A stretch of DNA of 50,461 nucleotides from Russula earlei (taxonomy: Eukaryota > Basidiomycota > Agaricomycetes > Russulales > Russulaceae): assembly GCA_025769875.1 (NCBI GenBank), contig JAGFNK010000388.1, forward strand, positions 1-50,461, read 5' to 3'. The notes beneath the pieces are model-generated. The model saw only the letters and a list, made by a program, of their open reading frames with translations. It was not told the DNA's origin and ran no database searches. Below are positions 1-8,226 of this stretch, one piece after another. Within the stretch, counting starts at the first letter, position 1, and the number at the start of each line of letters is the position of its first letter. Position numbers and translations under genes: made by a program.

Positions 1-2
1 TA

Positions 3-86
3 GCAGATAAGCATCTGCGGATCAATAATGATATTGCACTGTTCCCTGATTGGGTGGGCAAGAAGATTGGCGTAATGAATGCGTAA
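3..86 (+). CDS. C-terminal end of an unidentified protein (partial)
   Basis: An open frame runs from the left edge of the window to a TAA stop at 84-86 and gives 27 residues ending IGVMNA. It is followed within 50 bases by a strong bidirectional terminator, as expected for a real gene end. Too little is present to assign a family or function; the rest lies outside the window. Confidence 0.5.
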   Translation, partial: ADKHLRINNDIALFPDWVGKKIGVMNA

Positions 87-205
87 GCAATGGTTAATGG
101 TCAATTATTAACGAGTAATCAATCAGCAATAAAAAAGAGCCGGGGCTATTATAGTCCCGGCTCTTTTGATTTTATCATTGACCATTAACAATTAACCATT
201 GACAA
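87..205. repeat. AT-rich inverted repeats around a gene-end terminator
   Basis: Variants of the phrase CAATGGTTAATGGTCAATTA lie left of the terminator hairpin (about 87-110), and the complementary phrase ATTGACCATTAACAATTAACC with a second copy lies right of it (about 176-206). The copies can pair across the terminator. Similar short iterated AT-rich phrases occur at other gene borders in this window, so this looks like one instance of a dispersed intergenic repeat type. Confidence 0.5.
133..167. terminator. Bidirectional intrinsic terminator
   Basis: A perfect 12-bp stem (arms 133-144 and 156-167, core GAGCCGGG/CCCGGCTC) has an A run on the left and a T run on the right, so it works in both directions. 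It sits between the partial plus-strand gene ending at 86 and the minus-strand gene ending at 209. Confidence 0.85.
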
Positions 206-208
206 TTA

Positions 209-697
209 TTAAAAGATTCCTACTACCGAAACACCTACGTTAAGGGTTTGGTAAGAGTTATAACCAAGGGTTAAGCCGATAGTTCCTCTGCCGGTTTCGC
301 CTGTTGCGAGGTAACACCTGTATTCTACTGCATAGAAATTATTGGTACCTACCTGTGCTGCAAGGCAATGCACCAGTTTGCTTTCATAATAATCCCTTTT
401 CCATTTATACATAGTAGTAAATGTTGGGATCAAAGCTATATTGGCATCTGTAGGCGCTTTTGTTTTACTGAAGTTAGCATCTATAAAGTCTTTAGAAATA
501 CTTCTTACACCTCCATAGAAACATAAAGGGCTTTTTTCACCTGTTAAACCGAAGTCTGCAGTGAAAGAAGGCTGTGCCAATTTAGCGCTCATCTGGTAGC
601 CTAATTGCATAGATAAATTGAAGTCCTTTTCGCATGCACTTTGTGCAAAAGAAGTAATAGTGATAGTAGTAAATACGATCAAGAATAACGTTTTCAT
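209..697 (-). CDS. Small secreted outer-membrane-type protein, function unknown
   Basis: This encodes 162 residues. An N-terminal signal peptide (about residues 1-19, ending SFAQS) is followed by a mature part rich in alternating hydrophobic and polar stretches, several aromatic residues and glycine, ending in VVGIF. The terminal phenylalanine and the strand pattern suggest a small beta-barrel or barrel-associated periplasmic protein, but I recognise no named family. It is a single gene: a terminator follows at 133-167 and the histidine kinase upstream is separated by 384 bases. The start is the first Met before a typical signal peptide. Function cannot be inferred from the neighbours. Confidence 0.75.
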   Translation of the reverse strand: MKTLFLIVFTTITITSFAQSACEKDFNLSMQLGYQMSAKLAQPSFTADFGLTGEKSPLCFYGGVRSISKDFIDANFSKTKAPTDANIALIPTFTTMYKWKRDYYESKLVHCLAAQVGTNNFYAVEYRCYLATGETGRGTIGLTLGYNSYQTLNVGVSVVGIF

Positions 698-1081
698 AAA
701 CGGGTTTGGTAAAAAAGATTATTAATCCTTACCGAATAGGTAAAGGGCAATTGCGTAGGATAATGAAAACAGTTACAAAAAACAATCAATTACAACGTGA
801 CGAAAGGAGATTGGGATAGTAAACGTAGGATATTAAATATGAGCTTTTGTAGAGCTTCTTTGAGATGAAACGTTGCGCTGCGTTTCACAAATACAACGCC
901 GCAAAAGTATATTGATAAACGGTAGGTAGTATGTTATTTTTTACCCGTGTATCTTAAAAGAAAAATAACATGGGCATAGCTTCTATGCTAAGATACTCAT
1001 AATCAGAACATATTATATCACCTGCCCACATATAAAAAAAATTGCAACAAAGATGAATAGGGGTAAACGGAAAAGTGTAGA
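698..1081. other. Gene-free spacer with two inverted repeats
   Basis: No credible gene is seen. The stretch holds a 7-bp stem (TGAAACG 866-872 with CGTTTCA 881-887) and an 11-bp exact inverted repeat (ATGTTATTTTT 931-941 with AAAAATAACAT 961-971, 19-base loop). CAAAAGTA at 902-909 matches the minus-strand -7 box TAnnTTTG, but no -33 TTG is at the right distance, so I do not call a promoter. Confidence 0.35.
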
Positions 1082-3139
1082 CTATACAGATGCCTCCGGA
1101 AAGAGGTTTACGGGGAGCTTTACATAGAAGGTACTGCCCTCTCCCGCTTTGCTTGTAAAGCCAATAATACCCTTGTGCGTTTCGATAATTTGTCGTGATA
1201 TAAGCAGTCCAAGTCCGTAAGAAGATTCTTCTGCGGTGCCTTTTCGTTTGGCATCCTGTGGAAGGTCGAAAATCTTATTCTGCAAATCGTCGGGGATACC
1301 AATACCATGATCTTCTATTTCTACTAAAGCCCAGGGTTGACTAACAGACAACCTGATATTAATTTCTGTGCCTGTGTGACTGAACTTGATAGCATTGCCG
1401 ATGAGGTTACTAAACACTCTCCATAACTGCTCCCTGTCTGCATTTACAAATGCCCTTACACTTTTGAGGTGTATGGTTTGTTGCTTTTCACTGGCTTTGT
1501 GTTGCAGGAGGGTGATACAGTATTGTAACAGGGCCTGTATGTTAACTGTTTCTACAGCGAGACTCTTTTCCCCGGGTTGCAGATGCAGCAGATCGGTGAC
1601 AAGGGTGAGTGCAGTATTCCCTGCTGTATACATGAGTTGCAACGCTTCCTGCTGGTCATCGGGTTTTATCTTACCGTCTATGATGAGTGAGAGGGTGCTG
1701 GTGATGGCGCCAATAGGATTGCGTAAATCGTGTACTACAATCTTCATGAGGCGGCTATTATCCTGTTGGCTTTTTTCGAGTGCACTTAATGTTTGTTGTA
1801 AGTCATCATTTAAATGGGTGAGCGTTTGTACATGCTTCCTGGACTGGCGGCTATGGCGGTAGCTGAGTAATATGATGGTGATACCCATAATCAACCCTAT
1901 GGTGGCGAGGAGTAACCAGTTACGCTGGGATTGATTCTCTTGTTTTAATAAGGCCAGTTGTGTTTTACGGGATATGTTTTCAAACTCTTCTTTGATATCT
2001 TCTGAAGGCATGGAAAGGCTAACGGCGGCAAGGGAATCTTTGAATATGCTTGCTTTGGCCATGCTGGCATACGCTTCTGCACCTTTGCCTATGGCTGAGA
2101 AATAAGCAGCCCTGGCTTCATAGAAGTTTACAAATAGTGTAAGCGAGGCATTGGTGGGGCTGTGCAGCGTATCCATAAACCTTGTTAGGGTATCCAGTAA
2201 GGGCTTTATCATACCGGGGCGGGATTGCCGGTTATAGAGCCGTAACAATTTTACCCTGCTGATGGCAGCGTCTTCCGGTGCACGATGTACCTGTTCTGTT
2301 ATGTAGATGCTTTGAAGTAATAATCGCTCGGCGGCAGTGTCATTCCCTTTGTAAAGGGCTACATCGGCCTGGTTGCCCCATACAATAGCCCGGGCTGTTG
2401 TAATAAAATCGTGCTGTTTGGGAAACTCCTGTTCGTGGGTGTTGATGTATTGCAGGGTCGAATCATAATATATGGCGGCGCTATCCATCATCCCTAACCT
2501 TGTATAGCAGATACCAATATTATCAAGGGCGCCCTGCACATTGATAAAACGGCTAAAGGGGCGGTTATTCCTGCAGCTGATGGTTTCGATGGTTACTTTC
2601 TTATAATAGTCGGCAGCTTCCCTGTATTTCTTTTGATTATAGGTTACCAATGCGAGTGCATTGTTATAGGCGGCTAAACTACAGGTGTCACCAATCATGC
2701 GAATGATCTTGCGGGCTTCGAAGTACCAGTTAAAGGCGTCGCTATACTGGCGTTGTGCAAATGAGATATTGCCTTTTAGCAGTAGTGTTTTTGCATAGGT
2801 GCCAGGGTAGGCTATGTTCTTCCCACGTCCGTGACTGAGATCGAGCATACTATCTGCGTAACGGGAGGCGGCTATGTAGTCCTTTTTAAAGGCATAGAAA
2901 TAATTCCATTGCAGGTAGTACTTATCCCACAGATCATTCATGCCGGGTTTATCCAGGTTGTGATACCCTTTTTCTAATACGCTGAAATAATGAGCACTGT
3001 CGGAGATATGAACGCGGGATTGGCGTACTACAGAATCCAGGTAACCCGGGTGCTCGCTCTCCTGCTTAACCGGTGAATGGCAAGCTGCTAACAAAAGAAT
3101 AGATAATAATATATAAAGCCCTAAAGCTGTTGTCTTCAT
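1082..3139 (-). CDS. TPR-containing lipoprotein sensor histidine kinase
   Basis: The 685-residue protein starts at the ATG at 3137-3139. A longer frame begins at a TTG at 3160, but only the ATG places a lipoprotein signal peptide at the N-terminus (lipobox LLAAC, Cys about residue 20). Next come TPR-like helical repeats (about 60-370), one membrane helix (about 405-425, NWLLLATIGLIMGITIILL), a coiled-coil linker, a HisKA dimerisation domain with the phospho-acceptor His470 in the phrase VVHDLRNP, and a GHKL ATPase domain with N box (NLIGNAIKFS), G1 box (DHGIGIP) and G2 box (YGLGLLIS). This is a two-component sensor kinase whose TPR part should lie in the periplasm. No response regulator is adjacent, so the partner is unknown (orphan kinase). 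Confidence 0.88.
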   Translation of the reverse strand: MKTTALGLYILLSILLLAACHSPVKQESEHPGYLDSVVRQSRVHISDSAHYFSVLEKGYHNLDKPGMNDLWDKYYLQWNYFYAFKKDYIAASRYADSMLDLSHGRGKNIAYPGTYAKTLLLKGNISFAQRQYSDAFNWYFEARKIIRMIGDTCSLAAYNNALALVTYNQKKYREAADYYKKVTIETISCRNNRPFSRFINVQGALDNIGICYTRLGMMDSAAIYYDSTLQYINTHEQEFPKQHDFITTARAIVWGNQADVALYKGNDTAAERLLLQSIYITEQVHRAPEDAAISRVKLLRLYNRQSRPGMIKPLLDTLTRFMDTLHSPTNASLTLFVNFYEARAAYFSAIGKGAEAYASMAKASIFKDSLAAVSLSMPSEDIKEEFENISRKTQLALLKQENQSQRNWLLLATIGLIMGITIILLSYRHSRQSRKHVQTLTHLNDDLQQTLSALEKSQQDNSRLMKIVVHDLRNPIGAITSTLSLIIDGKIKPDDQQEALQLMYTAGNTALTLVTDLLHLQPGEKSLAVETVNIQALLQYCITLLQHKASEKQQTIHLKSVRAFVNADREQLWRVFSNLIGNAIKFSHTGTEINIRLSVSQPWALVEIEDHGIGIPDDLQNKIFDLPQDAKRKGTAEESSYGLGLLISRQIIETHKGIIGFTSKAGEGSTFYVKLPVNLFPEASV

Positions 3140-3502
3140 GAACGCATCAATAAAATACAAATCCCTGTTTCGTTACAACACAGGAAACACATTAACCAGT
3201 GCTATTAACACTGGTTTCCGTATGAATAGTTTTATTACTAATGGTCGAAGGGTAAAACAAATATAAAGCCAAGCTGGTGAAAAGAATGGCCTCTTCTCTG
3301 CCATATTATACAATACTATAAATCAACTATTTAAAAATATAACTATAGCTATATCTCAATAAGGTGCCGGCGTTAAAAAATAAGCTTTACAAACCACTTA
3401 TCCTAATCGTACGCAACTGCCATAAAGATGTTACTGTGAAAATGATCAGCATTGCCGCTGTATTAATCTGAGGGAGATGAGAATGATATTCATTCTGTTA
3501 AA
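3140..3502. other. Gene-free spacer with a hairpin
   Basis: No coding sequence is supported. A clean 8-bp stem with a 7-base loop (AACCAGTG 3194-3201, CACTGGTT 3209-3216) lies 55-77 bases upstream of the kinase start; it lacks a T tract, so it is not an obvious terminator. CAAATATA at 3258-3265 would read as a minus-strand -7 box TATATTTG, but no matching -33 box is present at about 20 bases. The part next to the crp-type gene end has no clear terminator. Confidence 0.35.
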
Positions 3503-4204
3503 TCAAAGGTGTGCGCCGCCTTCCACGGTAAAACCAGTTAACTTAGCTTCATCTGCAATCCTGATTTCTTTCCCATCCACTGCTACAATACCCTCTTCCG
3601 TTAATTCATTCATCATACGGAATACTGTTTCGTAGGTGGTACCTATATAAGAAGCAATGTCTTGCCGTGCCAGGTAAATGGCGATACAGCCATTGGCATC
3701 GAGTCCAAACTTTTCTTTTAATAAAAGTAACGCATACGCCAGGCGTCCCTTAACAGGCATATGGGCGAGGTTGCGCATCTTCTTCTCCGACTCCTGTAGT
3801 TCTTCAGCATAAAACCGGATCAGTTGTAAGGTGAAATCGTGATTGACCCTTAGTGAGGTTTGCAGAAATTCCAGTGTAATGAAACAAACCGTTACGGGTT
3901 CCAGCGCTATGGCTGATATGGGATAAACAGACTCCTTTCCCAATCCGCGGTGGCCAAAGATATCTCCCTCTTTTGCGAAACGGATAATGATCTCTTTATC
4001 GTCGCCCCATTTCTTGTTTACCTTAACCGTTCCTTTGTATACAAAGTAAATTCCCTTTACCTCATCTCCTTCCCGGAAGATGAGTTCTCCTTTCTTAAAG
4101 TGTAATGTTTGCTTATTTCCTTCGATAGCCGGTATCCATTCTTTTAAGGAAAGCCTGCACAGAAAGCAACTGGCAAGGTCGCACTGCTTTTTACTGTTCT
4201 TCAT
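3503..4204 (-). CDS. Crp/Fnr-family regulator with Fnr-like cysteines
   Basis: The 233-residue protein (from the ATG at 4202-4204; another in-frame ATG lies at 4225) has a cyclic-nucleotide-binding-type beta-roll (about 25-125), a dimerisation helix and a C-terminal winged helix (recognition region IASYIGTTYETVFRMM). Three cysteines cluster at the N-terminus (Cys8, Cys13, Cys16). A fourth, Cys107 in VTVCFITLEF, aligns with the internal Cys122 of E. coli FNR by its position in the beta-roll. Four such cysteines are the hallmark of [4Fe-4S] FNR proteins that sense O2 or NO, although the N-terminal spacing differs (C-x4-C-x2-C here, C-x2-C-x5-C in E. coli). The gene overlaps the end of cobA by 14 bases, so the two are probably translated together. 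The likely role is control of the divergent nitrite/nitrate operon; this is inferred. Confidence 0.85.
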   Translation of the reverse strand: MKNSKKQCDLASCFLCRLSLKEWIPAIEGNKQTLHFKKGELIFREGDEVKGIYFVYKGTVKVNKKWGDDKEIIIRFAKEGDIFGHRGLGKESVYPISAIALEPVTVCFITLEFLQTSLRVNHDFTLQLIRFYAEELQESEKKMRNLAHMPVKGRLAYALLLLKEKFGLDANGCIAIYLARQDIASYIGTTYETVFRMMNELTEEGIVAVDGKEIRIADEAKLTGFTVEGGAHL

Positions 4205-4961
4205 GACAGTAAAGATAGGAACCATACCTTTCTTTTAATAAGGAAGGATGCAGGTTCACAACTTCCCCTACGATAATAATAGCCGGGTTGGCAAGCCCTG
4301 CATACGACGCTTTGAACTGGATATCATTTACAGTACCTATTACCATTTTCTCCCGGGCGGTGGTACCATCCTGTATAATGGCTACAGGGGTATTTGCTTT
4401 TCCATGTTTTGCAAATACCTCCATAATGGCATCGAGCTTACTCATGGCCATTAAGATAATCACGGTTGCAGATGATTGTGCGGCGAGGGCTATATCCGGT
4501 GAAATGTTGCCGGATTGTGTAGTACCCGTGGTTACCCAAAAACTTTCGTTTACACCCCGGCAGGTAAGTGGGATCAACTGCGAGGCCGGTACGGCGATAG
4601 CGCTTGAGATGCCCGGAATCACTTCTACGGGTATCCCTGCCCTGCGGGCTGTTTCTATTTCTTCCTGGGCCCGGCCAAAAACAAAAGGATCACCTCCCTT
4701 TAAACGCACTACCCTGCCGTGGGAAAAAACATATTCTACAATTAAATCATTTATCTCCTGTTGTGATAATGCATGGCATCCGAAACGTTTTCCTACAAAC
4801 CGGCGGATACATCCCGGCTGCACATATTGCAATAATGCGTCATTCGCAAGTGCATCATACAAAACAACATCTGCTTTTTCCAGCGTCCTGATTGCTTTTA
4901 GCGTGATCAGTTCAGGATCTCCGGGGCCGGCTCCTACCAGTGATAATAACCTGCTTTGCAT
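4191..4961 (-). CDS. cobA: Uroporphyrinogen-III C-methyltransferase (sirohaem synthesis)
   Basis: The 256-residue protein matches the SUMT family at its usual length. It has the N-terminal loop GAGPGDPELITLKA (residues 9-22), the phrase RLKGGDPFVFGRAQEE, and PGISSAIAVPA in the tetrapyrrole methylase fold. SUMT transfers two methyl groups from SAM to uroporphyrinogen III to give precorrin-2, the precursor of sirohaem. This is a stand-alone methyltransferase: the dehydrogenase/ferrochelatase half of CysG is not fused and is not in this window. Sirohaem is the prosthetic group of NirB, encoded divergently 175 bases away, so the gene very probably serves nitrite reductase. It is followed by, and overlaps, the Fnr-like regulator gene. 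Confidence 0.93.
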   Translation of the reverse strand: MQSRLLSLVGAGPGDPELITLKAIRTLEKADVVLYDALANDALLQYVQPGCIRRFVGKRFGCHALSQQEINDLIVEYVFSHGRVVRLKGGDPFVFGRAQEEIETARRAGIPVEVIPGISSAIAVPASQLIPLTCRGVNESFWVTTGTTQSGNISPDIALAAQSSATVIILMAMSKLDAIMEVFAKHGKANTPVAIIQDGTTAREKMVIGTVNDIQFKASYAGLANPAIIIVGEVVNLHPSLLKERYGSYLYCHEEQ

Positions 4962-5006
4962 ACAATATAATTTATATGATAATAATATTTATACAATATA
5001 TATACC

Positions 5007-5037
5007 CAAATATATTTTGAAATATCGAGAAGATCAA
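5007..5037 (-). promoter_or_regulatory. Promoter of the cobA-fnr-like operon
   Basis: On the minus strand TATATTTG (complement of 5007-5014) matches the Bacteroidota -7 consensus TAnnTTTG, and TTG (complement of 5035-5037) forms a -33 box with a 20-base spacer. The -7 box lies about 46 bases upstream of the cobA start. The palindrome at 5045-5064 sits just upstream of the -33 box. Confidence 0.5.
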
Positions 5038-5044
5038 GTTAATT

Positions 5045-5064
5045 TTATGACATAGATCACATAA
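5045..5064. promoter_or_regulatory. Candidate Crp/Fnr-type operator between cobA and nirB
   Basis: The 20-base sequence TTATGACATAGATCACATAA is an imperfect palindrome (14 of 20 positions symmetric: TTATG, AT, AT, CATAA) and resembles Crp/Fnr-family sites, with TCACA as the right half. It lies 8 bases upstream of the predicted -33 box for cobA and 73 bases before the nirB start, so it could serve both directions. The Crp/Fnr-type regulator gene is in the divergent operon. Confidence 0.5.
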
Positions 5065-5136
5065 TTACAATAATAACCTCCAATATCCTCTTCTAAATAA
5101 TTACATTAAACATTTTACCATATAAACCTTGTAAAG

Positions 5137-7641
5137 ATGAAGATTGTAGTTATCGGTAACGGAATGGTTGGCTACAAGTTTTGTGAAAAACTAGTGGCTG
5201 CTAACAGTAGTGGTGGTTATTCCATTGTTGTTTTTGGGGAAGAAACAAGGCCTGCTTATGATCGTGTTCACCTGAGCAGTTTCTTTGAGGGCAGATCGCC
5301 GGATGATCTGGCGATGGCTCCCACTTCCTGGTATGCTGAGAACGGTATTCAATTGTATACAGGCGACCCCATACAAAGCATTGACCGTGTTACCAAAACC
5401 GTCCATTCCTATAATGGTATTACCGAATCGTACGATCGTTTAATTATCGCTACCGGCTCTGCGGCTTTTGTGCCTCCTATCCCGGGGATTGAAAAACGGG
5501 GGGTATTCCTGTACCGCACTATTGAGGACCTCGAGATGATGGCGGCCTATGCCCCAAGAGCCCGGAAGGGTGTCGTGATCGGTGGCGGACTACTGGGGCT
5601 CGAGGCGGCAAAAGCCATGCTTGACCTTGGCATTACCGATACACATGTAATAGAATTTGCTTCCCGGCTGATGCCCCGGCAAATAGATGAGGCAGCTTCA
5701 CAGGTATTATCCGCTAAATTAAAAAGCCTTGGGCTTACCATCCATACCAACACAAGCACCACAGAGATATTGGGTGAGGATCGTATTACGGGATTACAGT
5801 TTGCAGATGATACAACGCTGGAGGCCGATATGCTGGTGATCTCGGCCGGCATCCGGCCCCGCGATGAGCTGGCTAAGCTTTGTGGCCTTGAAACAGGCCA
5901 TCGGGGAGGTATTGTAGTGAATGAGCATTTACAAACCAGTGATGAGCACATATTTGCGATTGGCGAGTGTGCTTTGTATAAGGGCATGATCTATGGCCTT
6001 GTGGCTCCCGGGTATGAAATGGCGGAAGTAGTGGTGAATCATCTTACAGGGGGCAATAAGGCATTTACCGGTTTTGATATGAGTACCAAGCTGAAGCTGG
6101 TGGGTATTGATGTTGCGAGTTTTGGGGATCCTTTTATTGGCGGGAATGATTGCCGCACAGTAGTATTCGAGGATACTATGAAGGGCATCTATAAAAGGAT
6201 CAATATTACTACTGATGGTAAAGCATTGCTGGGTGGTATCCTCATTGGCGATGCAGCGGCTTATAATATACTGCTACAGACCTGCAAGAACAAATTAGCC
6301 TTACCACCGCACCCGGAAGATATGATCCTTGGCGCCCGGGGCGGTAGTGAAAGCGAAGGCAGCGCCGGCATAGCCGGCCTGCCCGGCGATGCCCTGATCT
6401 GCAGTTGTGAGGGTGTTAGCAAGGAAGCTATCTGCACTGCTGTGAGCGAAGGTGGGTGTGAGACGGTGGAGGCCATTAAGAAATGCACTAAGGCAGGTAC
6501 AGGCTGCGGTGGTTGCACCCCTATGCTGAAGGACCTGGTAGTACATACATTGAAAGCACAGGGCAAATATGTACGCAATGTATTGTGCGAACATTTTCAT
6601 TATAGCCGGCAGGAGTTGTATGATCTTATTAAGATCAATGGTTTAAAAACCTATGATGCAGTATTGGATACTTTGGGTAAGGGAGATGGTTGTGAACTGT
6701 GTAAACCTCCTATTGCTTCTATACTGGCGAGCCTGTGGAATGAAATGATATTAAAAAAGGGCAATGATACCGTGCAGGATAGCAATGATCGTTTTTTAGC
6801 CAATATCCAGAAAGGAGGCACTTATTCGGTAGTACCCCGTGTGCCCGGCGGAGAAATATCCCCGGATAAACTGATCGTTATAGGACAGGTGGCTAAAAAG
6901 TATCAACTCTATACCAAGATCACCGGCGGGCAACGCATTGACCTGTTTGGCGCCCACCTGGGCGACCTGCCTTTGATATGGGAGGAACTGATCGCAGCGG
7001 GCTTTGAGAGCGGCCATGCCTATGGCAAGGCTTTGCGTACCGTTAAGAGTTGTGTGGGTAGTACCTGGTGCCGCTTTGGCTTGCATGATAGTGTGAGCTT
7101 TGCTATCGAGATAGAGGAACGCTACCGTGGCTTGCGTTCTCCACATAAACTCAAATCTGCCGTTTCCGGTTGCATCAGGGAGTGTGCCGAGGCACAATCG
7201 AAGGACTTTGGCATCATTGCTACAGAGAAAGGCTGGAACCTGTACGTATGTGGCAATGGAGGCTCGAAACCACAACATGCTTTATTGCTGGCTACCGATA
7301 TAGATAAACAAACCTGCATTCAATATATTGACCGTTTCCTTATGTTCTACATAAAGACTGCTGACCCTTTAACACGTACCGCTACCTGGCTGAATAAAAT
7401 GGAGGGAGGTATCAACTACCTGCGTAATGTAGTAGTAAATGATAGCCTGGGTATTGCTGCTGAGCTGGAGAAAGAAATGCAGGGCCTGGTTGACAATTAT
7501 CGTTGTGAGTGGAAGGAGGTAGTGGATGATCCCTTATTGCGTGAGCGCTTTAACCATTTTGTGAATGCCCCGGGTGAGAAGGATCCAACTGTACAGTTTG
7601 ATACCCTGCGCGACCAGAAGAAGGCCGCAGATTGGAAATAA
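5137..7641 (+). CDS. nirB: Assimilatory nitrite reductase [NAD(P)H], large subunit
   Basis: The 834-residue protein has the normal NirB length and full domain order. First come an FAD-binding segment (VIGNGMVGYKF, residues 3-13) and an NAD(P)H-binding segment (VIGGGLLGLEAA, about 147-158). A BFD-like [2Fe-2S] domain follows with Cys422, Cys424, Cys457 and Cys460, then a nitrite/sulfite reductase ferredoxin-like domain. Last is the sirohaem/[4Fe-4S] centre with Cys639-x5-Cys645 and Cys679-x3-Cys683. It passes electrons from NAD(P)H through FAD and FeS centres to sirohaem and reduces nitrite to ammonium in the cytoplasm. All visible cofactor ligands are present, so it should be functional. It is the first gene of the plus-strand operon; nirD follows after 149 bases. 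Confidence 0.96.
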   Translation: MKIVVIGNGMVGYKFCEKLVAANSSGGYSIVVFGEETRPAYDRVHLSSFFEGRSPDDLAMAPTSWYAENGIQLYTGDPIQSIDRVTKTVHSYNGITESYDRLIIATGSAAFVPPIPGIEKRGVFLYRTIEDLEMMAAYAPRARKGVVIGGGLLGLEAAKAMLDLGITDTHVIEFASRLMPRQIDEAASQVLSAKLKSLGLTIHTNTSTTEILGEDRITGLQFADDTTLEADMLVISAGIRPRDELAKLCGLETGHRGGIVVNEHLQTSDEHIFAIGECALYKGMIYGLVAPGYEMAEVVVNHLTGGNKAFTGFDMSTKLKLVGIDVASFGDPFIGGNDCRTVVFEDTMKGIYKRINITTDGKALLGGILIGDAAAYNILLQTCKNKLALPPHPEDMILGARGGSESEGSAGIAGLPGDALICSCEGVSKEAICTAVSEGGCETVEAIKKCTKAGTGCGGCTPMLKDLVVHTLKAQGKYVRNVLCEHFHYSRQELYDLIKINGLKTYDAVLDTLGKGDGCELCKPPIASILASLWNEMILKKGNDTVQDSNDRFLANIQKGGTYSVVPRVPGGEISPDKLIVIGQVAKKYQLYTKITGGQRIDLFGAHLGDLPLIWEELIAAGFESGHAYGKALRTVKSCVGSTWCRFGLHDSVSFAIEIEERYRGLRSPHKLKSAVSGCIRECAEAQSKDFGIIATEKGWNLYVCGNGGSKPQHALLLATDIDKQTCIQYIDRFLMFYIKTADPLTRTATWLNKMEGGINYLRNVVVNDSLGIAAELEKEMQGLVDNYRCEWKEVVDDPLLRERFNHFVNAPGEKDPTVQFDTLRDQKKAADWK

Positions 7642-7790
7642 CGATTGGATGCCCGTGCTGGTTTAGCACCTGGCGATTGCTTCCTTATGAAAATAGATTA
7701 TTGATTGTTTGGCTGTGGCTGCCGATATGCGGCCATGAGCGGATAGTTGTGTGCCGCTATAGCCTGATTCACCTATAAAATAAGCTAGTT

Positions 7791-8141
7791 ATGACAACAA
7801 CATTGACAGAGAGTATTACCTGGTTCCCGGCGTGCCGCACTGCTGATGTGCCTGCCAATGGCGGTGTATGTGTATTGTACCAGGATACCCAAATAGCCTT
7901 GTTTCATTTTGCGCGTCGCGGGGAGTGGTTTGCTTCGCAAAACCAATGCCCTCATAAACAACAGATGGCGTTGAGCCGGGGCATGACAGGCTCAGATAAC
8001 GGGGAGCCTAAGATCGCCTGCCCTTTTCATAAGAAAACATTCTCACTGGTTGATGGCCGTTGCCTGAATGATGAGCATACCTGTGGCATTACCATTTACC
8101 CTGTAAAAGTGGAGAACAATTATGTATATATAGGTATATAA
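7791..8141 (+). CDS. nirD: Nitrite reductase small subunit, Rieske-type
   Basis: The 116-residue protein is a NirD/Rieske ferredoxin with the ligand pairs Cys53-x-His55 (QCPHKQ) and Cys77-x2-His80 (CPFHKK). It is the partner of NirB. In E. coli NirD the Rieske ligands are degenerate; here all four are present, so it may bind a [2Fe-2S] cluster as in other assimilatory forms. It lies between nirB and the porin gene on the same strand. A hairpin starts 4 bases after the stop codon. Confidence 0.92.
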   Translation: MTTTLTESITWFPACRTADVPANGGVCVLYQDTQIALFHFARRGEWFASQNQCPHKQQMALSRGMTGSDNGEPKIACPFHKKTFSLVDGRCLNDEHTCGITIYPVKVENNYVYIGI

Positions 8142-8144
8142 ATA

Positions 8145-8177
8145 AAGCCTGACGCAGATGGCCGTCTGTTCAGGCTT
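8145..8177 (+). other. Hairpin immediately after nirD
   Basis: AAGCCTGA (8145-8152) pairs with TCAGGCTT (8170-8177), and inner bases CAGA/TCTG add further pairing. No T tract follows on the plus strand, so a complete terminator is unlikely. It could be an RNA-processing or stability element, or a partial terminator, separating nirBD from the downstream porin gene. Confidence 0.45.
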
Positions 8178-8226
8178 ACCGGTTTCAAAGCGTTATTCAT
8201 CACTACAAAACCAAACCAAAAGTAAC

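Noticed and set aside
698..1081. Riboswitch or small RNA in the spacer before the kinase
   Set aside because: Only short inverted repeats are present; I see no recognisable riboswitch core and no promoter with both boxes.
4288..5055. A 255-codon plus-strand ORF opposite cobA
   Set aside because: Mirror frame of the well-supported SUMT gene; the translation has no family features and would run into the promoter region.
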